Shown in pieces: positions 13,149 to 20,824 of a stretch of 25,440 nt of DNA; the stretch's first letter is position 1, and the number at the start of each line of letters is the position of its first letter. The stretch covers positions 1 to 25,440 of the IMG/VR virus record IMGVR_UViG_3300005617_000260. One strand, written 5' to 3'. The translations under genes were made by a program, and so were the position numbers. The notes under the pieces were generated by a model. It did no database searches. It was given only the letters and a program-made list of their open reading frames with translations, and was not told where the DNA came from. This DNA comes from a virus.

Positions 13149-13774
13149 CAGGCCACCAGGACCATGTCGCGGCAGTACGGGCCGATCATCATCATGGCCA
13201 TCGGGTTCGCGCGCACGCGGATCGCGCCCCACTCGGACATGCCGATCACGCCATAGGGGGCATCCTTGAGCTTGAACGTCTCCTCGGCCACGGTCAGGCA
13301 AGCTTCCTTCACGCCCGCCGGTACCGCTGTCCAGCCCCATTGGGCGGTCACCTGTAGCGGCGCCCGCCGAGGCGTATAGCCGTAGCGCACCGGGAAGTAG
13401 CGCGACGCGACTGCCCTGATGCGATAGTTGGGCCAGCCCGACTCGCCGTTGACCACGCCATTGAGCGGCTCAAGCTGATAGTCAGCAGCCACCCAGGTCG
13501 TCTCATAGACGCCGTCGTTGTCGCCGTCCGTAGCGATGACCAGGCCCGTAGTGGTGTAGAAGTCGTCCGGCTCGGCAAGGCAGGTGTCGCACGGGTAGAA
13601 GACCCGCGCCGTGGCCGAGGTCGCCTGATTGAACTGGCGACGGCACACGTGCTCAATCCCGCGCGAGGCGACCGCCAGAGCGTTGGTCATGGCCGCGTCG
13701 TCGCCTGATCCCGCCACCCCGCCGAGCCTGACCTTCAGCTCGGCGAGGGTCGCGTAGCTGTCACCCAAAGCCAT
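13148..13774 (-). CDS. head-tail adaptor (connector) protein
   Basis: The 208-residue product starts MALGDSYATLAELKVRLG, the typical first helix of gp6/gp15-like adaptors, has helices around GIEHVCRRQFNQ, then a beta insertion, and a late helix near VKEACLTVAEETFKLKD. It should bind the portal ring at the capsid vertex. The C-terminal part is Met-rich (RANPMAMMMIG). ATG 13774 overlaps the end of the epimerase gene by 14 bases, which ties the glycosylation cassette to the morphogenesis operon. Confidence 0.82.
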   Translation of the reverse strand: MALGDSYATLAELKVRLGGVAGSGDDAAMTNALAVASRGIEHVCRRQFNQATSATARVFYPCDTCLAEPDDFYTTTGLVIATDGDNDGVYETTWVAADYQLEPLNGVVNGESGWPNYRIRAVASRYFPVRYGYTPRRAPLQVTAQWGWTAVPAGVKEACLTVAEETFKLKDAPYGVIGMSEWGAIRVRANPMAMMMIGPYCRDMVLVA

Positions 13775-14591
13775 CGCTCACCACCTCCAGCGCCCGCTTG
13801 ACGCCTTGCTCCAGCGACACCTGGGGGACGTAGTAGCGATGCAGCAGCGCCGGATCGCCGACGCGGTATGGCATGCCCGCGGGCTTGTCCATCCGGGGCG
13901 AGAACCGTGGCGTGTAGCCGGCGTGGGCGCAGGCCATCTCGGCCAGCTGCCGCATCGACGTGCCGATGCCAGTGCACAGGCTCACCGGCTCATCGACGGC
14001 CGATTGCGCGACCGCGAGCGCACCCGCCACCACATCGTCGACGTGGATCCAGTCGCGCACCTGGGTTCCGTCGCCCCAGATCTCGAACGGATCCTCATGG
14101 CGGCGTGCCCGCTCGATTAGCGCGCGGAACGGGAAGTCTGGCGACTGGTCTTCGCCGTAACCCGAATACGGCCGCACGACAGTGACCTTGACCCCCGTAG
14201 CACGGGCGTTGCTCGCAAGTCGTTCCCCGGTCAGCTTGGTCGCCGCGTAATCGTCGACAGGACCGTCGGCCGCGGCGCACGACGACAGGTAGAGCACGTG
14301 CGGCTGTCCTGTGCGGATCGCCCAGTCGAACATGGCCGCATCGAGCATCACGTTGTACGGGTGCATTCCGGGATCGCCGTCGATCGCCGCGCGGTGCGGT
14401 GATCTCGCGGCGGCGTGAACGATCAGGTCGTAACGCTGGATACAGTCGCGCCGGATTTCCTGGCCGAAGATGAACATCGCGTCCAGCCCCAGAGTGATGT
14501 CGGCGCGCGACACGACCCAGCCTTGTCGGGCCAGCTCGGCGGTGAAGTGACGTCCAACGAAACCGGCCGCTCCTGTTACCAGCGCCCTCAT
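13761..14591 (-). CDS. NAD-dependent nucleotide-sugar epimerase/dehydratase
   Basis: The 276-residue extended short-chain dehydrogenase has the Rossmann motif GAAGFVG at 7-13, the LSS strand end at 102-104, the catalytic YAATK (Y115, K119), and the family motifs VRPYSGYGEDQ and VRDWIHVDDV. It most likely makes or modifies a sugar nucleotide (4-epimerisation, dehydration or reduction cannot be told apart). ATG 14591 overlaps the preceding stop as ATGA; the long open frame upstream is a shadow of the methyltransferase gene. As the last gene of the cassette it would supply an unusual sugar for the neighbouring glycosyltransferases. Confidence 0.88.
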   Translation of the reverse strand: MRALVTGAAGFVGRHFTAELARQGWVVSRADITLGLDAMFIFGQEIRRDCIQRYDLIVHAAARSPHRAAIDGDPGMHPYNVMLDAAMFDWAIRTGQPHVLYLSSCAAADGPVDDYAATKLTGERLASNARATGVKVTVVRPYSGYGEDQSPDFPFRALIERARRHEDPFEIWGDGTQVRDWIHVDDVVAGALAVAQSAVDEPVSLCTGIGTSMRQLAEMACAHAGYTPRFSPRMDKPAGMPYRVGDPALLHRYYVPQVSLEQGVKRALEVVSDGFG

Positions 14592-15130
14592 CGGCAGGCC
14601 CACACGCCGAAGCAATACGACGGGGCAACCTCGGCGTATTCGGCCGGCTCGAAACCGGCCGCCGCAAGCATTGCCTCGACGGCCTCGCGATCCCACGCCC
14701 AGTAATGCTCGGGGTTCTCGTCGGACCACGCGTCGACCGGTGTCGACAGCAGGAGCAGTTTGGTCTTGGCGCGGATCGCGGCGAGAACGCTGACGGGATC
14801 GTCGAGGTGCTCGATCGTCTCGCAGCACACGAACAGATCCACGTCCTCGATCCCGGCGACGGTCTGCTCGATCGGCCCGGTGAGTTCGTGGCCGGGCGCG
14901 AAATCGCCGAACAGGCGCCGGTTCGCGGGCAGCGCCGACAGGATCGCCCCGTTGCCGCACGAAAGGTCCGCAGCTGATCCGACACCCGTACCGGCCAAGC
15001 GGCATCCGACCGCGACAGTGACGTCCACCCGCGCCTGATGGTCGGGCCATTGGCGGTGGTCGTGTGGCTGCGCGTACAGCCGCGCCAGCTCGGCGTCCGA
15101 CCATGCCGGGCGCAGACGAACCCGCTTCAC
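14588..15130 (-). CDS. class I SAM-dependent methyltransferase
   Basis: The 180-residue product has the SAM-binding motif DLSCGNGAIL at 55-64 and the post-motif FVCCETIEHLDDP at 100-112, followed by LLLLSTPVD. It ends with an aromatic-rich region (EHYWAWDREAVEAML, AGFEPAEYA) and starts with HDHRQWPDHQARVD, a region seen in phage sugar or small-molecule methyltransferases. The start is GTG 15130, overlapping the previous stop as GTGA. It resembles the C-terminal domain of the upstream fusion gene and is probably its paralogue. O-methylation of a virion sugar is the likely role; protein or DNA methylation is less likely from this context. Confidence 0.85.
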   Translation of the reverse strand: MKRVRLRPAWSDAELARLYAQPHDHRQWPDHQARVDVTVAVGCRLAGTGVGSAADLSCGNGAILSALPANRRLFGDFAPGHELTGPIEQTVAGIEDVDLFVCCETIEHLDDPVSVLAAIRAKTKLLLLSTPVDAWSDENPEHYWAWDREAVEAMLAAAGFEPAEYAEVAPSYCFGVWACR

Positions 15131-16386
15131 GACTTGACCGCCATCAGCACCTGGAACCTGTTGACCCGCCGCGATGCCTTCACCGTGAACCCGGCCTGCT
15201 CGACCAAGGTCCGGTAGCCGGTTTCATCCCAAGCAAAGGTGTGGAACTCATACGCGCGGCCAGGGCGTTCGTCTGCGGGCGACGAGCACACCAGCACGCG
15301 GCAGTTCTCAGCGATCCGGGCGACGAAACCGTGCGGGTCGAGGAGATGCTCGAGCATTTCGGTGCACACCGCAATATCCGCCCAGTCGATGTCACCAGCA
15401 ACGGCATCGCCGAGTCGGACGTCAACTCCGCGTTCCTTCGCGGCCTCGATATTGGCAGGCATCAGGTCGTATCCCCACGCCCGCAGACCCGGCCCAAGCA
15501 GGGACAGCAGGCCACCATCACCGGCACCGAGGTCTACGACGGTGCGAAGCCTGTTGCTGAACGCCGCCTGCGCAACGTATGCCGCGGCGAGCATGAGGCG
15601 TTCTCGGTGCCCATCCTGTTCCAGGTGTGGGGCGTGCTCGCGCCCGGCGTACCACTCGGGTTTGGTGTAGTCCGGCACGGTGCCTTCGTCGAACAGGCGC
15701 CACTCGTGCGTTCCGTCCAGGCGCCAGGCGTCGTCAGGATGGCGCAGCCGGCCGAGTGCGTCGAAGGCCTGGCCCACGAATTCGAATCCGGCGGCGGCGG
15801 GATGCCGAGGCACGGGAATCCGCTGCGTCGTCTCGCCGGGGAACAGGGCGAACTCGTCGTGGATGAGCGCCTTGTCGCGGGCGATCGGGTAGATGTGGTC
15901 ACGTAGCCAGAGCTGGTCGACGAACCGGTGATCGCTATCCGGCATCGACGGCAGCAGCGGGGCGATGAGGCTTGCGCCTTGCGCGGTGCATCCCCACAGG
16001 CCTGCCATCATCGGCATGCGGTGCTCGGGGTGATCGCGCATGATGTGGAACGGCTCGTCGGAGGCTTCCCATTGGGCCACGGCGGCGGCCTCGCGCGCGG
16101 ATATGCGTGAGTCGCAGTCGCGGAACAGGTGCGCCTCGATGGCCGGGTCGGTGAGCGTTTCGAAGCGCCACATCAGCGCCGACCAGTCCTGGGCCCGGTC
16201 CGAACAGTCGACCACCTGCGCACCGCAGTCCTCAAGCTTCTCGGCGGTGGTGGCCATTGCCGTCGGGCCGCAGTAGAACCTGCACGTCCAGCCGGGAAGG
16301 TGTTGCCTGGCCAGCTGCGCGTTGGCCAAGGCGCCAGCCGTGTATGTGGGGTCGGTGCCGAACAAGCTGAAGGAGATGACCTTCAA
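15127..16386 (-). CDS. glycosyltransferase-methyltransferase fusion protein
   Basis: The 419-residue product has an N-terminal GT-A-type domain at about 1-200: MKVISFSLFG, PGWTCRFYCG, and a DXD motif D90-C91-D92 in LFRDCDSR for metal and sugar nucleotide. A linker with basic and aromatic residues follows. Residues 265-419 are a class I SAM methyltransferase: VVDLGAGDGG at 283-292, CTEMLEHLLDP at 341-351, and FHTFAWDETGYRTLVEQAGF at 381-400. The start is TTG 16386, overlapping the previous stop as TTGA; no other start keeps the conserved first strand. The fusion suggests that sugar transfer and methylation are coupled. Confidence 0.82.
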   Translation of the reverse strand: MKVISFSLFGTDPTYTAGALANAQLARQHLPGWTCRFYCGPTAMATTAEKLEDCGAQVVDCSDRAQDWSALMWRFETLTDPAIEAHLFRDCDSRISAREAAAVAQWEASDEPFHIMRDHPEHRMPMMAGLWGCTAQGASLIAPLLPSMPDSDHRFVDQLWLRDHIYPIARDKALIHDEFALFPGETTQRIPVPRHPAAAGFEFVGQAFDALGRLRHPDDAWRLDGTHEWRLFDEGTVPDYTKPEWYAGREHAPHLEQDGHRERLMLAAAYVAQAAFSNRLRTVVDLGAGDGGLLSLLGPGLRAWGYDLMPANIEAAKERGVDVRLGDAVAGDIDWADIAVCTEMLEHLLDPHGFVARIAENCRVLVCSSPADERPGRAYEFHTFAWDETGYRTLVEQAGFTVKASRRVNRFQVLMAVKS

Positions 16387-17093
16387 CTGGCCATCACCTC
16401 GCGCAGCGCCTTGACCTTGGCGACATCGGACTCGAAGCCGTCTCGGCCGTACAGGTATGCCTCGTAGGCCTTGCGGTCGTGTTCGCCGACCTCGGGCGCG
16501 TTGACCCGCTGATAGTTCTCGTCCCATGGCGCCTTACCCGCGATCGGGTGGCGGTGTTCGACGATGACGTCGGGCAGGTAGCGCAGGCAGTCGGCGGCCT
16601 TACCCAGGTCGCGCCAGAAGTTGTCGACATAGAGGTGCTTGAGACTCGGCGGCGCCATGAAGCCCAGCGCGCGCACGATGTCGCTGGTCATTGCGCATTG
16701 CGTCGGGAGGCGGTGGCCTTGGAGGAGGTCGTTGCCGTAGACGATGCCCGTGCCGAGCTCATGAAGGGCGTCGAGGTAGGCCTGGTCCCAGCCCTTCGTA
16801 CGGGGCATGTGGTCGTCGCCCATGAAGCCGAGCGCAAATGGCGGAGCATCCGCCATGGCGCGCGAAACAGCGGAGGCATTAAGCGCCAGGACCATCGTCG
16901 CTGGAGCCCCGCCACTTTCGATCGTGTTCACCGGCGGCCCAGCGAGCGCCCAATACTCCTCCCGGCGGGGATCGTCCTCATCGATCGCGAACACCAGCTG
17001 CGCTGTCGTTCGGGTCGCCCCGAACGCCTGGATCAGAGTGGCCGCGGCCTCGGGGCGACCGCGCGAGGGAACGATGACGACGAGCTCACTCAT
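16383..17093 (-). CDS. GT-A glycosyltransferase
   Basis: The 236-residue product opens with the GT2-like strand VVIVPSRGRP and has FAIDEDDP at 36-42 and GDDHMP at 92-97 as metal and nucleotide-sugar site. A late helix-strand part contains DNFWRDLGK. No signal peptide or membrane segment is present, so it acts in the cytoplasm, on protein subunits or on a carrier. ATG 17093 lies eight bases inside the preceding gene and its stop overlaps the next TTG, so translation is probably coupled through the cassette. Confidence 0.85.
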   Translation of the reverse strand: MSELVVIVPSRGRPEAAATLIQAFGATRTTAQLVFAIDEDDPRREEYWALAGPPVNTIESGGAPATMVLALNASAVSRAMADAPPFALGFMGDDHMPRTKGWDQAYLDALHELGTGIVYGNDLLQGHRLPTQCAMTSDIVRALGFMAPPSLKHLYVDNFWRDLGKAADCLRYLPDVIVEHRHPIAGKAPWDENYQRVNAPEVGEHDRKAYEAYLYGRDGFESDVAKVKALREVMAS

Positions 17094-17289
17094 CCGGGCT
17101 TGCCTTCGTCGCCTTCTTCGCTGGCGCCTGCTTGGCCTGCGCGGGAGGCGTGATCGGCTCGAACAACTCCGGCCGCGCCAGCACCACCGGGTGATCCGAA
17201 TCGATCGGGGTACCCGTCTCCAGCAGGATCGACGACCCGTCGCCGTAACCCACCCAACCGTCGATCAACGGACGCGACTGGCCGCTCAT
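17086..17289 (-). CDS. small virion-associated protein of unknown function
   Basis: The 67-residue product has a short beta-type core (PLIDGWVGYGDGSSILLETG), DADDP-like residues, and VVLARPELFEPI, followed by a Lys/Ala/Pro tail. The core resembles small proteins that actinophages encode close to the capsid gene, whose role is not known to me. ATG 17289 overlaps the previous stop as ATGA; the much longer open frame in which it lies is a shadow upstream of that point. It sits between two glycosyltransferases, so it might be an acceptor, a capsid decoration or a cofactor. Confidence 0.65.
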   Translation of the reverse strand: MSGQSRPLIDGWVGYGDGSSILLETGTPIDSDHPVVLARPELFEPITPPAQAKQAPAKKATKASPDE

Positions 17290-18047
17290 AGCCCAACCCC
17301 CACATGCGAGGGCGCGAGCAGACCCCGCGCCAGGAAGTAGCTCTCCATCGTCAGCAGCCGATCCTTGACGTGGCCGATCTGCACCGCCGTGTTCACATAT
17401 ACCGGGATCTGCAACAAGCCCGCACGCCAGCAGAAGGCGATGTCCTCCGACACCGGCTTGCCGTCGTGCTCCAGCTCCTGGAACCACGGGAACGCGTCGT
17501 TGAAGCCGACCTTGCCCGGGCGGTTGGGATGCTCGAAGTCGCGCATCCGCTCCAGCGCCGACTTGTGAATCAGCAGGCACGCCGCGCCAGTCGCGACCAC
17601 CTGGAACATGGTGTCCACGGGCCACTCGTCGAAGCGGACCACGTCGAGATTGGCCGGGTCGTCGGCGTCGCCCATCAGGCCGTACATCGTCGGGACGATG
17701 TCGCCGCGGTCGTCTAGGCCGAAGCACAGCGCGCCGACGATCGGGGCCTTCTCGGGATCGGCATTCTCCAGCAGCCGCTCCACCGTGTCGGGAGCGAAGA
17801 CCATGTCCGAATCGACCATGAACAGCCAGTCGGCTTTGCCGAACGCCAGGAACTTGCGCACGACCTCGTTGCGCGGCCCGGACAGGTTCGCGCCCGCCCG
17901 GAACGGCAGCCGGCCACCGCCCTCGGTGATCCTTCGATGGGTGGCGAAGTCGTACATCAGCAGGTCCGCCAGGCATTCCATGAAATCGCCATGGACCAGC
18001 GAGGGCCGCAGGTATGCGATGACAACCTTTTCTTGCGGGTCTCTCAA
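17286..18047 (-). CDS. GT-A glycosyltransferase directly after the capsid gene
   Basis: The 253-residue product has PRNEVVRKFL and the DXD motif D79-S80-D81 in FMVDSDMVF, with the flanking pattern (ADWLFMVDSD) typical of phage and bacterial GT-A enzymes. EDIAFCWRAGLLQIPVYVNT is a conserved later stretch, and the His in QIGHVKDR is a likely metal ligand. The start is TTG 18047: GGGAGG lies six bases upstream and no ATG or GTG fits better. That ribosome site is exactly complementary to the loop of the hairpin just upstream, so translation may be controlled. Likely role: first sugar on capsid or tail proteins. Confidence 0.85.
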   Translation of the reverse strand: MRDPQEKVVIAYLRPSLVHGDFMECLADLLMYDFATHRRITEGGGRLPFRAGANLSGPRNEVVRKFLAFGKADWLFMVDSDMVFAPDTVERLLENADPEKAPIVGALCFGLDDRGDIVPTMYGLMGDADDPANLDVVRFDEWPVDTMFQVVATGAACLLIHKSALERMRDFEHPNRPGKVGFNDAFPWFQELEHDGKPVSEDIAFCWRAGLLQIPVYVNTAVQIGHVKDRLLTMESYFLARGLLAPSHVGVGL

Positions 18048-18053
18048 GGATTT

Positions 18054-18101
18054 CCTCCCAGGTAGGCGGAAGCCCCGACCCTGGGAGGTGTCGGGGCTTC
18101 C
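18054..18101 (-). promoter_or_regulatory. hairpin with loop complementary to the next Shine-Dalgarno
   Basis: A perfect 12-base-pair stem (18068-18079 with 18090-18101) encloses a ten-base loop. Nine loop bases (18080-18088) are exactly complementary to 18054-18062, which is the Shine-Dalgarno region of the glycosyltransferase starting at TTG 18047. There is no T run, so it is not a normal terminator. Two interlaced pairings are possible: the stem (ribosome site free) or the loop-to-Shine-Dalgarno helix (site masked). With a five-base linker a complete pseudoknot would be strained, so a switch between two states is more likely. Confidence 0.65.
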
Positions 18102-18148
18102 TTCCCCACGGCGCTACCGCAGGGCGTTGAGAACATTTGGTGAAGCGG

Positions 18149-19633
18149 TCAGGCCAGCGCGGTAGACGCCGCCACCTGGTTTAGCTGCAACAATCTAAAA
18201 GCGTCTGCATTGACTACATCCGCCCCTACGCGCCAGTGGGCATACCAGCCGGCTTGCCCAGTCGGGGCCGCACCTGAGGCGGTGGTCTTGACCAGCGGGT
18301 CATAGATCACCGACATACCGATGCGGTCGACGATGTAGTACTGGCTGAAGTCTCCGGCCAGCAGGATGTTGGTGCCGTTGCCGACAACCGAGGTCATCGA
18401 CGCCGACTTCATCGCCGGGGCGCCCAGCAGAAGCGGGGGCTGGCCGACATTCAGGTTGGCCCAGAAGCCGCCACCACCGGAGGTGTCGAACTGGCGCACC
18501 TTCGAGTAGATCGCCTTGTGCGCCAGCCAGCCCAGGTTCTGCTCCTGGCGTGGGTTGACCGCGTTGGACGTGTTGTGCACGTCCGCGACCACGAAGGCGC
18601 CCGTCGTCACCGAGGTGACGATGCTGGCCGTGACCGCGGCGACAGCCGCCATCACACCACGCGGGATCGTGGCGCCAGTGTTGGCGGTCGCGAACGCGGC
18701 CTCCTCCAGCCGGGTTTTCGCGTCGCCGAGCAGCCGGCCCAGTTCGTTGGAGAAGCCGGTGTCTTCGAGCACCTCGTACGATCCGGTGAGCCACGCGTCG
18801 GCCTTCTTGGCTACGATGGTCGGCTGGACGAAGGTCGGCGAGTCGTCGGTGGTCGCCGTCGCCTCACCGGTCCACTGCGCGGTGATCCCGGCGGAGGTGA
18901 CACCTTCCCACTGCTTGACCGCGATCGTCTTGACCGTGGACAGGCTGCGGATGGTGCCGCCATAGACGCCCGCGTTGGTGATGATGATCGTCGGGTCGAG
19001 GAAGTGGGGGACGAGCACACCACCGTTGCCCGCGGTCAGGCTCATCGCGGTACGCAGCAGCTCGGGAACGTACTTGCCCATCGAGCGCACGTACTCCATG
19101 AACTGGCTGCGGTATTCGGGTGAGCCGGTTAGCACGATGTGGCGTGCAATGAGCGGGGTGTTGATGTCGTCGTCGCCGTCGAGCAGCAGGTGCAGGCGCT
19201 GCTTGGTGTCGTCGCTGACCCAGCGGGGCACCTTGTCGACGCTGCGCTTGGCCCGCTCGATGGTGGAGTCGGCGTCGAAGTTGACGACCTCGGCGCGTTT
19301 GGCGCTGCGCATCAGTTCGCGCAGTTCCGAGTTGTCTTCGAACGGGTCGACGTTGTTGCGCTTGACCTCGACCTTGCTACGGTCCCAGGCGGCCGCGCCG
19401 TCGCCGTTCTCGGTGTTGCCGTGTTCGAGTGCGGCCCGCTTGACCTCGTCGACGCGACGTTCGCGTGCGATCGCCTTGTCGTAGTCGACCTTCTTGGCGT
19501 CCCACTCTTCGAGGCAGGCGTCGGCGCGGGCGAGGTCTTCCTCGCCGGGATCTTCCATCTCCTCGATGACTTTGACTTCTGCGCGGAGGACTTCCATCTC
19601 CTCGGCGAGAAGCTCACTTCGCTTGCGTGGCAT
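18149..19633 (-). CDS. HK97-fold major capsid protein with N-terminal scaffold domain
   Basis: The 494-residue product has residues 1-75 as a highly charged helix (LLAEEMEVLRAEVKVIEEME), the expected delta or scaffold domain removed by the protease. A linker to about 150 is followed by an HK97-fold core: LTAGNGGVLVPHFLDPT at the start, then SSYEVLED-like TGSYEVLEDTG and RLEEAAFATANTGA of the spine region, and a C-terminal part with NGTNILLAGDFSQYYIVDR. ATG 19633 follows GAGGAG at ten bases, which overlaps the protease stop; longer frames upstream are shadows. The gene is followed by an RNA hairpin that probably marks its transcript end or a processing point. Confidence 0.93.
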   Translation of the reverse strand: MPRKRSELLAEEMEVLRAEVKVIEEMEDPGEEDLARADACLEEWDAKKVDYDKAIARERRVDEVKRAALEHGNTENGDGAAAWDRSKVEVKRNNVDPFEDNSELRELMRSAKRAEVVNFDADSTIERAKRSVDKVPRWVSDDTKQRLHLLLDGDDDINTPLIARHIVLTGSPEYRSQFMEYVRSMGKYVPELLRTAMSLTAGNGGVLVPHFLDPTIIITNAGVYGGTIRSLSTVKTIAVKQWEGVTSAGITAQWTGEATATTDDSPTFVQPTIVAKKADAWLTGSYEVLEDTGFSNELGRLLGDAKTRLEEAAFATANTGATIPRGVMAAVAAVTASIVTSVTTGAFVVADVHNTSNAVNPRQEQNLGWLAHKAIYSKVRQFDTSGGGGFWANLNVGQPPLLLGAPAMKSASMTSVVGNGTNILLAGDFSQYYIVDRIGMSVIYDPLVKTTASGAAPTGQAGWYAHWRVGADVVNADAFRLLQLNQVAASTALA

Positions 19634-19647
19634 GTTGTTGCAGCTCC

Positions 19648-20481
19648 TCACAGTCTTCTGGCTAGTAGTTCCGCACGGAGGCGGATCTTGCGCTGCCGAA
19701 GTGACTGCGTCTGCTGCGGGTCCTCGGCGCCGGGTCCCCGTTGGGGACTGGCAAGGATGTGCGCCATCTCCGAATCCCATCCCTGGGTTTGCGAGAGGGC
19801 GCGGATGAGCTCTTCGCGGCCGTCTGCGTCCAGGCGGGCGAAGTCTTCGGCCAGCTCGGCGGCTGACCGTACGGCGGTGATTTCCGCCGTCGTGTACCAC
19901 GGTGTCGGCGTCGGTCCGTAGTTGCGCAGACCCATTTCCATCCGCCTGATTTTGGGTAGTGGATATCCTGGCCGGGCTTTGCCGGGCCGGGAGCTTGGGT
20001 TGGAGCGGTAGATGGGGCCCTCATACGAGTAGGCCCGGATGTCACCGTTCTTGATCGACGCCAGAACGCTGTCGGTGAATTCGCCCTCGTTGTATCGGCT
20101 CACGGTGAGCAGGCCGCGTTTGTCTGCGCGGACTTCTTGGGGGTGGCCGATGGGGACGGTGGGCAGGCCGCCGGATTTTCCGCGTGCGTCGAAGCCGTGG
20201 TTGTACAGAACGAGTGCCCGTTTGGCGGCGCCGGAGTTGATGACGGCATTGAAGGCGACGGGGTCGTTGGATTCGATGTAGTCGCCGTGCTGGTCGTGGA
20301 TCTCCTGCGGCACGTTGAAGACGGCCGCGTACGCCTCGACTGTGCGCCCGTCGGGGTAGCCCTTGGCACGGGTGAGGATTTCGATGCCTTCCAGCTCGTA
20401 CACGCGCCGGTAGGTCAGCGGCGTTTGTGTGGGCTGGTCCGCAGGAGGGTTTTTGACCGCCACGGCATTCGTATCAGTCAC
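19648..20481 (-). CDS. HK97-type prohead maturation protease
   Basis: The 277-residue serine protease belongs to the prohead protease family, which trims the capsid scaffold domain. The likely catalytic His is H95 in LYNHGFD and the likely Ser is S152 in AYSYEG, with the usual spacing. The N-terminal strand region has YAAVFNVPQEIHDQHGDYIE. The C-terminal 80 residues are helical and charged. The start is GTG 20481, with AGGAGG nine bases upstream. It lies directly before the capsid gene as in most siphophages, and may also process the portal and the composite Nudix/ART protein. Confidence 0.9.
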   Translation of the reverse strand: MTDTNAVAVKNPPADQPTQTPLTYRRVYELEGIEILTRAKGYPDGRTVEAYAAVFNVPQEIHDQHGDYIESNDPVAFNAVINSGAAKRALVLYNHGFDARGKSGGLPTVPIGHPQEVRADKRGLLTVSRYNEGEFTDSVLASIKNGDIRAYSYEGPIYRSNPSSRPGKARPGYPLPKIRRMEMGLRNYGPTPTPWYTTAEITAVRSAAELAEDFARLDADGREELIRALSQTQGWDSEMAHILASPQRGPGAEDPQQTQSLRQRKIRLRAELLARRL

Positions 20482-20599
20482 CGGAAAGAGCCTCCTTTGG
20501 GCGCATCGCTGTTTTGCTGCACATGCAAGAGTCCCGCAACCAGATGCGCTGGTTGCGGACTCTTATGGAGCTGATATTCGGCCTAAAAGCCGTTACCGT
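20482..20599 (-). other. intergenic gap before the protease, with a bulged 15-base-pair hairpin
   Basis: This is the longest gap in the right half of the operon. The hairpin at 20527-20564 pairs AAGAGTCC/GCAACCA with its complement, with one bulged C and a seven-base loop (GATGCGC). It lacks a T run in either direction. A smaller dyad, CGGC-CTAAAA-GCCG, lies at 20580-20593. No convincing -35/-10 pair was found. The gap probably holds an RNA-processing or stability signal separating ejection proteins from the highly expressed capsid genes. Confidence 0.45.
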
Positions 20600-20824
20600 T
20601 CAGTCGAATTCTTCGGGTACATCCATCGGGTCGTCCCACGCCTGGCGCGGGAGCTGCTCGAGCTCCTGGATGCGGGTCTTGATTTCCGCAGGCAGCCGAT
20701 CCCAAGTTCCGGCCTTCTCGTAGGCGTCACGGATCGCGATCCGATCGTCCGGGTGCACGTCGCGGGTGCCGAGCAGTTCGACCAGACGTTCATACAGGTC
20801 GGCTTGCGGCGTCGGTGCGGTCAC
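20600..20824 (-). CDS. small acidic protein between the ART/Nudix gene and the protease
   Basis: The 74-residue soluble, helical product is strongly acidic at its end (WDDPMDVPEEFD). It contains DLYERLVELLG, RIAIRDAYEKAGTWDRLPAE and KTRIQELEQLP. The start is GTG 20824, overlapping the stop of the large upstream gene as GTGA, so it is made in step with it. Small proteins with a similar layout occur at this place in actinophage head modules; their role is not known to me. Being coupled to an ART gene, an immunity role is possible, but a scaffold or portal-associated role is equally so. Confidence 0.65.
   Translation of the reverse strand: MTAPTPQADLYERLVELLGTRDVHPDDRIAIRDAYEKAGTWDRLPAEIKTRIQELEQLPRQAWDDPMDVPEEFD

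Noticed and set aside
17290-17976. Long N-terminal extension of the 67-residue protein
   Set aside because: This part of the frame is antiparallel-free but out of frame with the clear glycosyltransferase on the same strand; it is Arg/Gly-rich and has no ribosome site.
18068-18101. Intrinsic terminator after the capsid gene
   Set aside because: The stem is strong but no T run follows on the minus strand, and cassette genes without any other promoter lie downstream; treated as an RNA control element instead.
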